Of a stretch of DNA of 60,156 bases, positions 8,439 through 16,822 are shown piece by piece. Source of the DNA: Patescibacteria group bacterium. Lineage in GTDB: Bacteria > Patescibacteria > Microgenomatia > Levybacterales > UBA12049. The position numbers and the translations under genes were made by a program. The notes under the pieces were generated by a model that ran no database searches, was not told the DNA's origin, and saw only the letters and a list, made by a program, of their open reading frames with translations. Each line of letters opens with the position of its first letter. The stretch's first letter is position 1. Location of the stretch: positions 1 to 60,156 of the forward strand of contig JAMCTM010000015.1 in NCBI GenBank assembly GCA_023379465.1, read 5' to 3'.

Positions 8439-9377
8439 CTATAGTTTTCTATTTTTGCCCCAGGCAACGATTAAGGCATGGTAGTTTTGGTATAGCTCTG
8501 AAAGCTTTTTTTGGGGAATTGTCTTAGGGAGATTTTCTTCAAAAAATTCCTTGAGCTTTTTGTAATCTTTGCTATCTAAGAGTTTATGCTGTTTGGCAAA
8601 TCTTTTTGTATAAGCGTCAATAACAAACGTCGGTTGGTTACCGGCATAAAGAAGCATGGTATCCGCGGTTTCTTCACCGATACCTTTTATCTCCAGCAGT
8701 TCCTTTCTTAATTTAGCGGTGTTTTTACTTTTGAAGAATCGGTCAAGATTTTTGTAGTTTTTGACGATATATTTGCAAAAAGTAAAAAGTCTTTCCCCTT
8801 TTTGATTGTAAAAACCCGATGGACGGATCAGGGTTTTTAGTTTGTTTATATTTTTTGAGCCGAGATTGTAAATGGCAGTGATGCTGTTTGCTTTCTCTTT
8901 TTTAAGATTGAAAAGCGCCTTCTCCACATTTCTCCAGTTTGTGTTTTGGGTGAGTATTGCTCCGATAGCTATTTCATCCGGAGTATGCGCGTCTCCGGCT
9001 GTTTTGTTTATATTATGCCATGGCCAGGGACCGGGGTACCCATATTCAAATAAAAGATTCAAATATAAAATCAGCGGCTTTGAAAAAATATAGCTGCCTT
9101 CGTTAATAGCAACTAGGCCATTATCAGAAAATATCACGCCTTCTCTGCGGAGTATCTTTTCCTTGGCTTTTACTCCGCCAAAAGCATAACCTGCCAATTG
9201 TCCCTTTTTATCAACTATCCTATGACAGGGTACATCTTTGGGATTGTAATTTTTATTCAGGGCAAAGCCGACGGTTCTAGGGCTAACCTTGGCAATTTCT
9301 GCTATCCTGCCATAGGTTGAAATCTTGCCTTTGGGGATGAATGATACAGCCGCCCAAACCCTTTCGAACGAATTCAT
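8439..9377 (-). CDS. Fusion of alkyltransferase-like domain and MagIII-type DNA glycosylase
   Basis: Two DNA alkylation-repair domains occur in one 312-aa protein. Residues 1-95 match the DNA-binding half of O6-alkylguanine alkyltransferases: STYGRIAEIA, the Arg finger in PRTVG (Arg34), and the reactive-site motif PCHR with Cys51 kept, although the N-terminal RNase H-like domain of Ogt/Ada is absent. Residues 110-312 match HhH-GPD glycosylases: LEIKGIGEETAD (helix-hairpin-helix) and VIDAYTKR with the catalytic Asp. The Lys of EndoIII is replaced in GIGEE and the four-Cys iron-sulfur cluster is absent, as in 3-methyladenine glycosylase MagIII, so a simple glycosylase without lyase activity is likely. 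It lies 8 nt downstream of mazG in one minus-strand operon. Confidence 0.85.
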   Translation of the reverse strand: MNSFERVWAAVSFIPKGKISTYGRIAEIAKVSPRTVGFALNKNYNPKDVPCHRIVDKKGQLAGYAFGGVKAKEKILRREGVIFSDNGLVAINEGSYIFSKPLILYLNLLFEYGYPGPWPWHNINKTAGDAHTPDEIAIGAILTQNTNWRNVEKALFNLKKEKANSITAIYNLGSKNINKLKTLIRPSGFYNQKGERLFTFCKYIVKNYKNLDRFFKSKNTAKLRKELLEIKGIGEETADTMLLYAGNQPTFVIDAYTKRFAKQHKLLDSKDYKKLKEFFEENLPKTIPQKKLSELYQNYHALIVAWGKNRKL

Positions 9378-9385
9378 CTGCGGAA

Positions 9386-9733
9386 TTATCTTGATTTATT
9401 ATCTTTTTCCTTGATAATTCTTTTCTCAATTTTTTTAAGTTTATCGTCTATCGCCCTTTCTATATCCACCCCGGTCACTTGGGCAAGCTGGATTGTGGTA
9501 ATAATAACGTCCGCGAATTCCTGATAAATATTCCGTTTGTCAAACTTATCCAGTTTTGCTTTACGCTGAAGTTTTAGAATAGATAGTATGTCGTTGCATA
9601 ATTCTCCAACCTCTTCATTTAATTTGACTGTTTTTGTTAAGATCTCTTTCTCTGTTTGAGAATAGAGTTTGTAGTGGGGTTTGGTTTTTTCATTTATCAG
9701 CCCTATTTTTTCTTGTAGGTGTTTTATATTCAT
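9386..9733 (-). CDS. MazG-like nucleotide pyrophosphohydrolase
   Basis: Small all-alpha NTP pyrophosphohydrolase of the MazG/dUTPase superfamily (115 aa, single domain). The metal-binding pattern is visible as LNEEVGEL (about 38-45) and EFADVIITTIQLA (about 71-83), giving the expected ExxE...ExxD. It would hydrolyse damaged or excess (d)NTPs; the exact substrate cannot be predicted. It leads a two-gene operon with the alkylation-repair fusion, which makes a nucleotide-pool cleaning role plausible. The start is supported by a TATAAT box (9740-9745 on the minus strand) 6 nt upstream. Confidence 0.8.
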   Translation of the reverse strand: MNIKHLQEKIGLINEKTKPHYKLYSQTEKEILTKTVKLNEEVGELCNDILSILKLQRKAKLDKFDKRNIYQEFADVIITTIQLAQVTGVDIERAIDDKLKKIEKRIIKEKDNKSR

Positions 9734-9756
9734 GCTATGATTATAACAAATTTTTC
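9734..9756. promoter_or_regulatory. Overlapping divergent promoters of mazG-like gene and small membrane protein gene
   Basis: On the minus strand, TGT-TATAAT (-10 at 9740-9745) ends 6 nt from the mazG-like ATG. On the plus strand, TATAAC (9742-9747) ends 9 nt from the ATG at 9757. The two -10 boxes overlap, so the two polymerases would compete for the same 23 nt. Confidence 0.55.
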
Positions 9757-10194
9757 ATGGAGAAACAGGAATTTTTTCAGGATAAATGGGATAAAGGTAA
9801 AATTATTAAAGGATTAGCCATTCTTTTAATATTTGCCTGTTTGCTGTTTTTTGCCTTTAAGATGCACATTCTGGACAAATATCTCAAAAAAAACCTTTCC
9901 TCTTCTCAGGGCGCGGCCGGACAGGTTAAGGGCGCCCAGACAACGGAAGCAGATATTTCAGGGTCTAACTCGGCACCTGCTGATTCTTTTCTGCCTCCTT
10001 CTTCGGAAAATATTCAATCCTCGCTTAAGGATAGGGTTTCTCAGCTAAAACAAGAGGTTTCAAACCTTAATGTTTTGGAGGTGGCATCTTCTTCTTCTCA
10101 GGTTCAAAAGGTATTGCAAGATGTTAAATCATTAGAACAATATCCCCATAATCAGGCTAAGGAGGCCTGTCTTAATATTTGTAATTCTTTATGA
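9757..10194 (+). CDS. Single-pass membrane protein, function unknown
   Basis: 145 aa with a short charged N-terminus, one transmembrane helix (about 16-36, GLAILLIFACLLFFAF) and an extracytoplasmic tail. The tail is Ser/Pro/Gln-rich and then helical (RVSQLKQEVSNL...), ending with a CLNIC pair of cysteines. No known domain is recognised. The frame is open further upstream, but the ATG at 9757 is chosen because the -10 box sits just before it and an upstream start would overlap the mazG-like gene. It overlaps the NRAMP-like gene by 4 nt (ATGA), so the two are probably translationally coupled. Confidence 0.7.
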   Translation: MEKQEFFQDKWDKGKIIKGLAILLIFACLLFFAFKMHILDKYLKKNLSSSQGAAGQVKGAQTTEADISGSNSAPADSFLPPSSENIQSSLKDRVSQLKQEVSNLNVLEVASSSSQVQKVLQDVKSLEQYPHNQAKEACLNICNSL

Positions 10195-11456
10195 AAAAGA
10201 TTAAAAAGTTTCTAAGAATTTTAGGCCCGGGCTTTATCACGGGAGCATCCGACGATGACCCTTCCGGTATTGCAACTTATTCGCAAACAGGTGCGATTTT
10301 TGGTTTTTCCCAAGCTTGGCTGGCTCTTTTTTCCCTGCCTTTTATGATAGTAATGCAGGAGATAAGCGGCAGAATAGGTCTTGTTACCGGTAAAGGCTTA
10401 GCCGCTGTTTTAAGGAATTACTATCCAAAGAAGGTTTTGTATTTGGTAGTATCCCTCCTTTTCCTGGCCAATACGATAAATATCGGGGCTGATCTAGGAG
10501 CAATGGCCCAGGCTTCTCAGGGCATTATCCATGCTCCTTTTGTTGTTCTTCTTCTTATCATGGTGTTTGCCACGCTTTTTCTTGAAGTTTTCGTTTCTTA
10601 TAAAACCTATGCCAAGTATCTTACCTACTTGTGTTTTGTGCTTTTATCTTATGTTGCCAGTGTTTTTTTTATCTCTTTAAACCTTAGGCAGGTAGTGTCG
10701 TCCATATTCGTGCCGCACATAATATTTGAAAGGACATATATTTTGAATATTGTGGCTGTTTTAGGGACAACAATTTCTCCTTACCTTTTCTTTTGGCAGG
10801 CATCCGAAGAGGTAGAGGAGGAGGTATCGCATCATAAGTTATTAAGAATGGGGTATGGCAGGCCCAAGGTTACCGCAAAGGATATATTAAGACTTAAGAC
10901 AGATACCGTAATAGGCATGTTTTTTTCAAACCTGGTGATGTGGTTTATTATAATTGCCACCGGCGCTACTATATTTACGCATGGAGGAAGGCCCATTGAA
11001 ACTGCCTACGATGCGGCCTTGGCTCTTAGGCCCTTTGCCGGAGATTTATCGTTCTTGCTTTTTGCGGTCGGTATTATCGGCACCGGACTTTTGGCGGTTC
11101 CGATTCTTGCCGGTTCTGCTTCTTACGCGGTTTCTGAAGCCTTCGGATGGCAGGAAGGGCTTTACAGAAAACTTAGAAGCGCGCACGGATTCTACGCAGT
11201 AATAATAATTGCAACCCTGGTTGGTATTTTGATCAACTTTTTGGGAATAGGACCAATAGTTGCTTTGTACTATACGGCAGTTATAAATGGTATAATTGCC
11301 CCCCCTCTTATGGTAGTACTTTTATTGATTTCCAATAACAGAAAGATTATGGGAGAGAAAAGAAATACGTTAATAACTAATGCGATTGGCGTTGCCGCCG
11401 CTGTTATTATGAGTATTTCCGTAGTGATTTTATTAATGTCGTTTTTGATTAAATAA
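10191..11456 (+). CDS. NRAMP-like divalent metal transporter
   Basis: 421-aa polytopic membrane protein with about 11 helices and the NRAMP/LeuT-type fold. The first helix reads GPGFITGASDDDPSGIAT (about 12-29), where classical Mn/Fe NRAMPs have a DPGN motif. The helix 6 region reads TTISPYLFFWQASEE (about 196-210) instead of the MPHN-type sequence carrying the metal-binding Met. These changes are characteristic of the NRAMP-related branch, some members of which transport magnesium rather than transition metals. Substrate here is inference. It is translationally coupled to the small membrane protein upstream. Confidence 0.8.
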   Translation: MKKIKKFLRILGPGFITGASDDDPSGIATYSQTGAIFGFSQAWLALFSLPFMIVMQEISGRIGLVTGKGLAAVLRNYYPKKVLYLVVSLLFLANTINIGADLGAMAQASQGIIHAPFVVLLLIMVFATLFLEVFVSYKTYAKYLTYLCFVLLSYVASVFFISLNLRQVVSSIFVPHIIFERTYILNIVAVLGTTISPYLFFWQASEEVEEEVSHHKLLRMGYGRPKVTAKDILRLKTDTVIGMFFSNLVMWFIIIATGATIFTHGGRPIETAYDAALALRPFAGDLSFLLFAVGIIGTGLLAVPILAGSASYAVSEAFGWQEGLYRKLRSAHGFYAVIIIATLVGILINFLGIGPIVALYYTAVINGIIAPPLMVVLLLISNNRKIMGEKRNTLITNAIGVAAAVIMSISVVILLMSFLIK

Positions 11457-11470
11457 ACCATAAACTTATT

Positions 11471-12478
11471 ATGGACGATTTGAAAGATAGGATTTCTAAG
11501 CTTTTGAGCGAGCTTAATATCGAGAAGAAGAAAAAAGAGATTAGGGAAATAGAGGGTGCCAGTATTGGTCCGGACTTTTGGCTGGATTATAAAACAGCCT
11601 CACTCAGGATGAAAGAGCTGTCCAATCTGCAAAAAGAGGTGGGGGACGCGGAGGAACTTACCGAACTGGCGGAAAGAGGAAAATTTGAAGAGGCGGACAG
11701 GCTCTTGAGGGAACTTGAGACCCTCCTTTACCTCTCGGGACCCTACGACCGTGGAAGAGCGATTTTTTCTATACACGCCGGCCAGGGAGGAGTAGAGGCT
11801 ATGGATTGGGCGGCTATGCTTTACAGGATGTATGTCAGATTTTTTGAGCGAAGAAACTGGCAATACGATGTTTTAGAAGAAATCCTTGGGGAGGAAGCCG
11901 GGATAAAATCCGTTACCCTTGAGGTATCAGGGGATTATGCCTACGGCTGTCTTAAAGGAGAATCCGGTGTTCACAGACTGGTTAGACAATCTCCTTTTAA
12001 TGCCGATAATTTGCGCCAAACATCCTTTGCCTTGATTGAGGTTATGCCGGCGCTTGAGGAGAGGCATGATATTGAGGTAAAAGATGAGGATTTAGAATGG
12101 GATTTTTATAGATCCGGGGGGCATGGGGGGCAGAATGTCAACAAGGTTTCAACAGCGGTTAGATTAAGACACCGGCCAACAGGTATTACCGTTACGGCGC
12201 AGTCACAGCGTTATCAAGGCCAGAACAGGGAATATGCCCTAAAACTTCTCAGGTCAAGACTCTGGTTTCTGGAGGAAGAGGAGAAGAAAAAGGAAGAAAA
12301 AAGATTAAAGGGCGTTTATAAGGCCCCGGGATGGGGAAACCAGATTCGTTCTTATGTTCTGCATCCGTACCATATGGTGAAGGATTTGCGTACTGGTTTT
12401 GAAACCGGCAATACAAATTTGGTGCTCGATGGCGATCTTGATGGATTTATAGAAGCAGAGCTGAGACGCAGGGTATAG
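11471..12478 (+). CDS. prfB: Peptide chain release factor 2
   Basis: Reads UGA and UAA stop codons and triggers peptide release on the ribosome. 335 aa. Domain 1 is helical, domain 2 has the UGA-specifying SPF tripeptide (in RQSPFNADN, about 174-176), and domain 3 has GGHGGQNVN (about 216-224) with the catalytic GGQ. There is no in-frame UGA near the N-terminus, so the autoregulatory +1 frameshift of many prfB genes is absent. Its presence shows that UGA is a stop here, which excludes the CPR lineages that recode UGA as glycine. Confidence 0.96.
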   Translation: MDDLKDRISKLLSELNIEKKKKEIREIEGASIGPDFWLDYKTASLRMKELSNLQKEVGDAEELTELAERGKFEEADRLLRELETLLYLSGPYDRGRAIFSIHAGQGGVEAMDWAAMLYRMYVRFFERRNWQYDVLEEILGEEAGIKSVTLEVSGDYAYGCLKGESGVHRLVRQSPFNADNLRQTSFALIEVMPALEERHDIEVKDEDLEWDFYRSGGHGGQNVNKVSTAVRLRHRPTGITVTAQSQRYQGQNREYALKLLRSRLWFLEEEEKKKEEKRLKGVYKAPGWGNQIRSYVLHPYHMVKDLRTGFETGNTNLVLDGDLDGFIEAELRRRV

Positions 12479-12571
12479 TTTTTAACTGGTATTGTCAAAA
12501 GATGAAATTTGTGTTTTACTAAGGGAGAGAAAAAAGCAATGCTTTGGTTTTCTTGCGTGATAAAATTATTA

Positions 12572-12619
12572 GGTTAAGTTTTTAACCAAGATTAATATTA
12601 TTATAAAGGAGGTGATTTA
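12572..12619 (+). promoter_or_regulatory. 5' region of the 12620 gene: small hairpin and full Shine-Dalgarno
   Basis: A small GGTTAA/TTAACC inverted repeat (12572-12587) is followed by A/T-rich sequence and by AAAGGAGGTGAT (12605-12616), an almost complete complement of the 16S rRNA 3' end, 7 nt before the ATG when counted from GGAGG. This is one of only three such strong sites in the window. Confidence 0.55.
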
Positions 12620-13072
12620 ATGGAGACACAAGGACAAGAGCAATCACTGATTCACGATTTTAATAAACAAAGTAACAATAATTCCTTTTTTTCACTTGGT
12701 CTTATTATCTTTATAATCGTTGCTATTGTGTTTGGTATAGGAACGGGCTATGCCCTGTCCAAGCATGGGACGGGCACAGGAGGCATAATGAGAGGATTTA
12801 GTTTAGGCGCCGCGCCCAAGATAGTTGGATCTAATGATTTAAAAACATTTAAAGACACCGCGGAGGGCGTTTTGAAAAATGGAGGGATTGACGGAGAAGG
12901 TCAGTATCATCTTGTTCGCCCGGGCGGAGCCAGCCAAAATGTTTACCTTACCTCTTCCACTCTGGATCTTTCTAAATTTATCAATAAGAAACTAAAGGTG
13001 TGGGGTCAGACCCAAAAAGCACAGCACGCCGGATGGCTTATGGATGTTGGCCGTGTGGAGATTTTAAATTAA
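12620..13072 (+). CDS. Membrane-anchored protein of unknown function
   Basis: 150 aa. Residues 1-22 are polar, one transmembrane helix spans about 23-47 (SLGLIIFIIVAIVFGIG...), then a Gly-rich linker and a compact C-terminal domain. The part from VYLTSSTLDLSKF to GWLMDVGRVEIL looks like a small beta-rich (OB-like) fold, but no family is recognised with confidence. It has a very strong ribosome-binding site, implying an abundant product. It ends 7 nt before ftsE, so it may be transcribed with the division genes. Confidence 0.7.
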   Translation: METQGQEQSLIHDFNKQSNNNSFFSLGLIIFIIVAIVFGIGTGYALSKHGTGTGGIMRGFSLGAAPKIVGSNDLKTFKDTAEGVLKNGGIDGEGQYHLVRPGGASQNVYLTSSTLDLSKFINKKLKVWGQTQKAQHAGWLMDVGRVEILN

Positions 13073-13079
13073 TACTGTA

Positions 13080-13763
13080 ATGATAAAATTAGATAAGGTT
13101 TCAAAAAAATTCGGCAACGGATCGGTAGGACTTTCCGAGGTAACGCTTAATATCGAGAAGGGTGAATTTGTTTTTTTGGTGGGACGGACAGGATCCGGCA
13201 AAACAACATTTTTCCGCCTTTTAATAAGGGATTTTTTACCATCAGAGGGGAGCATAACAGTCGGCAACTTTGATCTGATTAAGTTACCCAAACATAAAAT
13301 CGCGCACCTTAGAAGAAAAATAGGGGTAGTGTTTCAGGATCTTAAGCTTTTGATGGACAGAACAATATTCGAGAATATACTTTTGCCCCTTGAGGCATCG
13401 GGCTTTAAAGATCAGGACATAAAGAAAAAGACCGAAGACATTATGGAAGAAATGGAGTTATCAAAGCACAGTGATAAATTTCCTCTTCAGCTTTCCGGGG
13501 GGGAACTGCAGAGAGTAGCGATAGCAAGGGCCTTAATTCTCGCGCCTGAAATACTTTTGGCCGATGAGCCAACCGGCAATTTGGATCCCCAAACAGGAGA
13601 AGGAATTGTAAATCTTCTCATGGATATAAATAAAAAAGGCACAACAGTTGTTATGGCTACGCACAACGATGTCGTTGTTAATAAATTCGCGAAAAGAGTC
13701 ATTTCACTGGACAAAGGAAAGGTTATAAAAGATCAGGAGAAAGGGAAATATGAGATCTCTTAA
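13080..13763 (+). CDS. ftsE: Cell division ATP-binding protein FtsE
   Basis: Cytosolic ABC ATPase that pairs with FtsX to control peptidoglycan hydrolases at the septum. 227 aa. Walker A is GRTGSGKTT (35-43), the ABC signature is LSGGELQRVAIARA (138-151), Walker B is LLADEPTGNLDP (about 157-168), and the switch His is in MATHND. The Q-loop is VVFQDLKLL. Its stop overlaps the ftsX start by 14 nt, the usual ftsEX arrangement. Confidence 0.95.
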   Translation: MIKLDKVSKKFGNGSVGLSEVTLNIEKGEFVFLVGRTGSGKTTFFRLLIRDFLPSEGSITVGNFDLIKLPKHKIAHLRRKIGVVFQDLKLLMDRTIFENILLPLEASGFKDQDIKKKTEDIMEEMELSKHSDKFPLQLSGGELQRVAIARALILAPEILLADEPTGNLDPQTGEGIVNLLMDINKKGTTVVMATHNDVVVNKFAKRVISLDKGKVIKDQEKGKYEIS

Positions 13764-14616
13764 AACAACGATCCGTCATATCAGACGTTCCCCTTATCAG
13801 GCTTTTGCGGCCGTTCTTATCATGACTGTTACCTTTATGGCTATTTCTATCTTTACCTTTTTGATATTGGGTTCTTCAAAAATTATTTCTTATTTCGAAT
13901 CAAAGCCTCAGGTAACAGCCTTTTTTAAGGACAGCGCAAAAACGGAGAATATCAGGGCGCTTGAAGATCAGTTGAGTCAAAGCGGAAAGGTTTCGAAAAT
14001 ACATTTTGTTTCCAAACAGGAAGCGCTTAAAATCTATAGGCAGCAGAATAAAAATGACCCTTTGCTTTTGGACCTGGTTACGGCTGATATTTTGCCTGCC
14101 TCTTTGGAAATCTCGACTTACAAAATAGAGGATTTGGCAAGTATTTCCAATATGCTGCGCCAGTCGTCTTTTGTGCAGGAGGTTATTTTTCAAAAAGACG
14201 TTGTTTCCACCCTTACTGCCTGGACGGATTCCCTAAGAAAGATAGGAATAGCCTTGATAGTAGTTTTGTCTATTGTGTCAATTTTTATCATGATAACTAT
14301 TATAGGCATTAGGATTTCCCAGAAAAGAGACGAAATAGAAATTATTAGGCTTTTGGGCGCGGGCGGCTGGTATATAAGATGGCCGTTTATTCTGGAAGGC
14401 ATATTCTATGGTGTTACCGGTGCTTTTATTGCCTGGATTATTTCTTCTATCGGTCTTTTGTATGAAACGCCGTTTCTGGAGTCTTTTCTCAAAGGTATTC
14501 CCCTCCTACCTGTTCCCTATCTGTTTTTCTTAGAGATGCTTGGCGTTGAACTTATATTAGCGATTTTGCTGGGGGCTTTTGCAAGTTTTATCGCTGTTCT
14601 TCGCTATTTAAAATAG
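13750..14616 (+). CDS. ftsX: Cell division protein FtsX
   Basis: Membrane partner of FtsE. 288 aa with the FtsX topology: one N-terminal transmembrane helix (about 17-40), a periplasmic/extracellular domain (about 45-160) with KPQVTAFFKD and LPASLEI typical of the family, and three C-terminal helices. Cytoplasmic RISQKRDEIEIIRLLGAG between them is the conserved FtsX/MacB-type loop. The extracellular domain normally binds a coiled-coil hydrolase activator; such a gene follows 31 nt downstream. Confidence 0.94.
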   Translation: MRSLKTTIRHIRRSPYQAFAAVLIMTVTFMAISIFTFLILGSSKIISYFESKPQVTAFFKDSAKTENIRALEDQLSQSGKVSKIHFVSKQEALKIYRQQNKNDPLLLDLVTADILPASLEISTYKIEDLASISNMLRQSSFVQEVIFQKDVVSTLTAWTDSLRKIGIALIVVLSIVSIFIMITIIGIRISQKRDEIEIIRLLGAGGWYIRWPFILEGIFYGVTGAFIAWIISSIGLLYETPFLESFLKGIPLLPVPYLFFLEMLGVELILAILLGAFASFIAVLRYLK

Positions 14617-14647
14617 AATTTATCTTCGTTCGACTGGGGACATCGCT

Positions 14648-15913
14648 ATGAAAAAAAACATAGTTATTTTCACTTTTTGCCTAGTTGCTATTTTATTTTT
14701 GAGATCGGGTCTTTTTGTCTTGGTAAAAGCAGACTCAACTTCATCATCCAGCGCCTCTTCTCAAACAAGCAGTATCAAGGAGTGCGCCGACAATAAAATT
14801 AGCGTTGCGGATTGTCCGAATTTCTTGCAAAACAAAGTTAATGACCTTAATTCTCAGGCAAATACTCTTTCTTCTCAGATAGCTGTTATGGATAGCCAGA
14901 TAAACCTAACGCAGGCTAGAATATACGCAACTAAGCAGCAGATTGCGACGTTGGCAAAGGATATTAATACCGCCTCCAAAAAAATAGACGGACTTAACGG
15001 ATATTTAGATAACCTGACAAAGGTTCTTATAAATAGAATCATCGCGACCTATGAGGCTGCCAATATACAGCCAATACAGATATTGTTAACATCGGGAAGC
15101 GCTTCGGATTTTCTCTCCCGACTTAGTTATCTGCAGATCGCCCAAGCCCACGACAAGAAATTAATCTACGACACCCAACAGGCAAAGGACGATTACGCCA
15201 ACCAAAAACAAATTTTTCAGGACAAGAAAAAACAAGTGGAAGCGCTTAGGGCGCAGCTGGAATCCTACACGAAAGAACTTGCCCAGGAAAAACAGTCCAA
15301 AAAAGATCTTTTAACCCAGACCCAAGGTAGCGAAGCAAATTACCAAAATTTACTAGCCCAGGCAAAGGCCCAGCTGGCTGCATTTTCAAACTTTGTAACC
15401 TCTCAAGGAGGGGTAACTTTAATTACAGCAGATCCTAGTTGGCCCAGTAATTATTATTCTCAATTAGATAAGCGATGGGGAAATGTGGCTATTGCCGGAT
15501 ATTATTCGTCTCCAAACGATGTTACATCTATCGGGGCTTCCGGATGCTTAATAACGTCGGTTGCTATGGTTTCATCAAAAAGAGGAAACGCGATAACGCC
15601 TTTAGCAATAGGCACCAATGGATCATACTTTTTTGATGCAGATTTTAGATGGTCTTCTCCTGGGTTAGAATCATTCGGTTTATCTCCAACTTTTTCTAGC
15701 GATACATCTATAATTGATACTAATTTATCGCAAGGCAAATGGGTTATTGTAGGTATTAGTAGTTATCCGGGATCGCATTATCCTTTCCATTTTGTCGTCA
15801 TTACGTCTAAAAATGGTAGTGATTATAATTTATTTGATCCTTGGAAGGGACCGAACGTTTCATTTAACAGCAACTACGGATCGGATTATATAACGGAAAT
15901 TATAACTTATTAG
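14648..15913 (+). CDS. Secreted coiled-coil protein with C39-like peptidase domain, probable FtsEX-controlled hydrolase
   Basis: 421 aa. A signal peptide covers about 1-29, a Gln/Lys-rich coiled coil about 45-250, and a globular domain about 260-421. The coil (NDLNSQANTLSSQI...) resembles PcsB/EnvC, the partners of FtsEX. The globular domain is not LytM or CHAP but resembles the peptidase C39-like family: SQLDKRWGN at its start, ASGCLITSVAM with Cys300 as probable nucleophile, HFVVIT with His381, and NLFDPW supplying a possible Asp. It may cleave peptide bonds in peptidoglycan cross-links when FtsEX pulls on the coil. That role is inferred from position and domain order. Confidence 0.8.
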   Translation: MKKNIVIFTFCLVAILFLRSGLFVLVKADSTSSSSASSQTSSIKECADNKISVADCPNFLQNKVNDLNSQANTLSSQIAVMDSQINLTQARIYATKQQIATLAKDINTASKKIDGLNGYLDNLTKVLINRIIATYEAANIQPIQILLTSGSASDFLSRLSYLQIAQAHDKKLIYDTQQAKDDYANQKQIFQDKKKQVEALRAQLESYTKELAQEKQSKKDLLTQTQGSEANYQNLLAQAKAQLAAFSNFVTSQGGVTLITADPSWPSNYYSQLDKRWGNVAIAGYYSSPNDVTSIGASGCLITSVAMVSSKRGNAITPLAIGTNGSYFFDADFRWSSPGLESFGLSPTFSSDTSIIDTNLSQGKWVIVGISSYPGSHYPFHFVVITSKNGSDYNLFDPWKGPNVSFNSNYGSDYITEIITY

Positions 15914-15925
15914 TTTCATTTTTTA

Positions 15926-16810
15926 ATGAAGGCAATAGTTGTCCTAATTGTTTTATTAGGTTTATTAACATTTACAAAATCTGTTTTTGCCTCTTCGAAT
16001 GTTGTTATCAACGAGTTTTTGGCCAATCCTGCATCTGGCGGAAATGAGTGGGTTGAGTTATATAATCCAACTTCATCGGATGTAAATTTAAGCGGCTGGG
16101 CTTTGAGCGATAAGTCGGGTTCTAAAAAGAGTCTTGATATGCTAAAGGCAATTCCTGCCAATGGTTTTGCGGTTTATGAATATTCAGGAGACGGCTGGCT
16201 TAATAACAGCGCCAGCGACTCAAAGCCCGAGTCAATCTCTCTTTTTGATAATAACGGATCTGCCATAGACAGCTTTTCTTATTATTCTGATCAAAAAGAA
16301 AGCATAACAACCGGCCGAAGTCCGGACGGATCGGATAACTGGTCTGTTCTTGCGTCTCAAACAAAAGGATCGGCCAATGGTAATCCGCCCGATACCCCAA
16401 CGCCGACACCTGGTCCAACCGCCGCGCCCGCTAAAATAAAAACACCCACACCCTCCCCTAAACCAACCTTCCCTCCCGCCAAAACACCGGCGGCAACTTC
16501 CGCGATATCTCCAACAATAACCGAAGGCAGTATTATCGCTTTGGCAACCCCGGAAACAGCCACGGATTACCCGACAGATTATCCGGACGTTCTGGCAACG
16601 GATAGCACGGATGTGTTAGCCACGCAAAACAGCAATATTTCTCCTGCCCCATCAATTAAACCCAGTATGGCAAAAAAGCAATCGGTGAATAATTTGCCCG
16701 GAATTTTAATCGCCTTAGGCCTTATCTTTTTTGCCTCTTGTGGTATACTCGTTTTTCAATCGCCTATAAAAAACTTATTTAAAGGATTGTCCGACAAACA
16801 AAGTTTATAG
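15926..16810 (+). CDS. Lamin-tail domain surface protein with Pro/Thr-rich linker and C-terminal anchor
   Basis: 294 aa. A signal peptide (about 1-22) leads into an LTD (lamin-tail) immunoglobulin-like domain, about 24-125, recognised from VVINEFLANPASGGNEWVELYN, NLSGWALSD and GFAVYEY spaced as in the family. A long Pro/Thr/Ala-rich linker (about 150-250) follows, with repeated TPTP and TDYPT elements, and then one transmembrane helix near the C-terminus with a short basic tail. Likely displayed on the cell surface with the LTD outward. Bacterial LTDs are often found on secreted nucleases or adhesins; no catalytic domain is present here. Confidence 0.82.
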   Translation: MKAIVVLIVLLGLLTFTKSVFASSNVVINEFLANPASGGNEWVELYNPTSSDVNLSGWALSDKSGSKKSLDMLKAIPANGFAVYEYSGDGWLNNSASDSKPESISLFDNNGSAIDSFSYYSDQKESITTGRSPDGSDNWSVLASQTKGSANGNPPDTPTPTPGPTAAPAKIKTPTPSPKPTFPPAKTPAATSAISPTITEGSIIALATPETATDYPTDYPDVLATDSTDVLATQNSNISPAPSIKPSMAKKQSVNNLPGILIALGLIFFASCGILVFQSPIKNLFKGLSDKQSL

Positions 16811-16822
16811 AAAAACGAATGT

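Noticed and set aside
12533..12547. AAAGC/GCTTT hairpin as terminator of prfB
   Set aside because: A 5-bp stem of low G+C with only a short T run is too weak to call.
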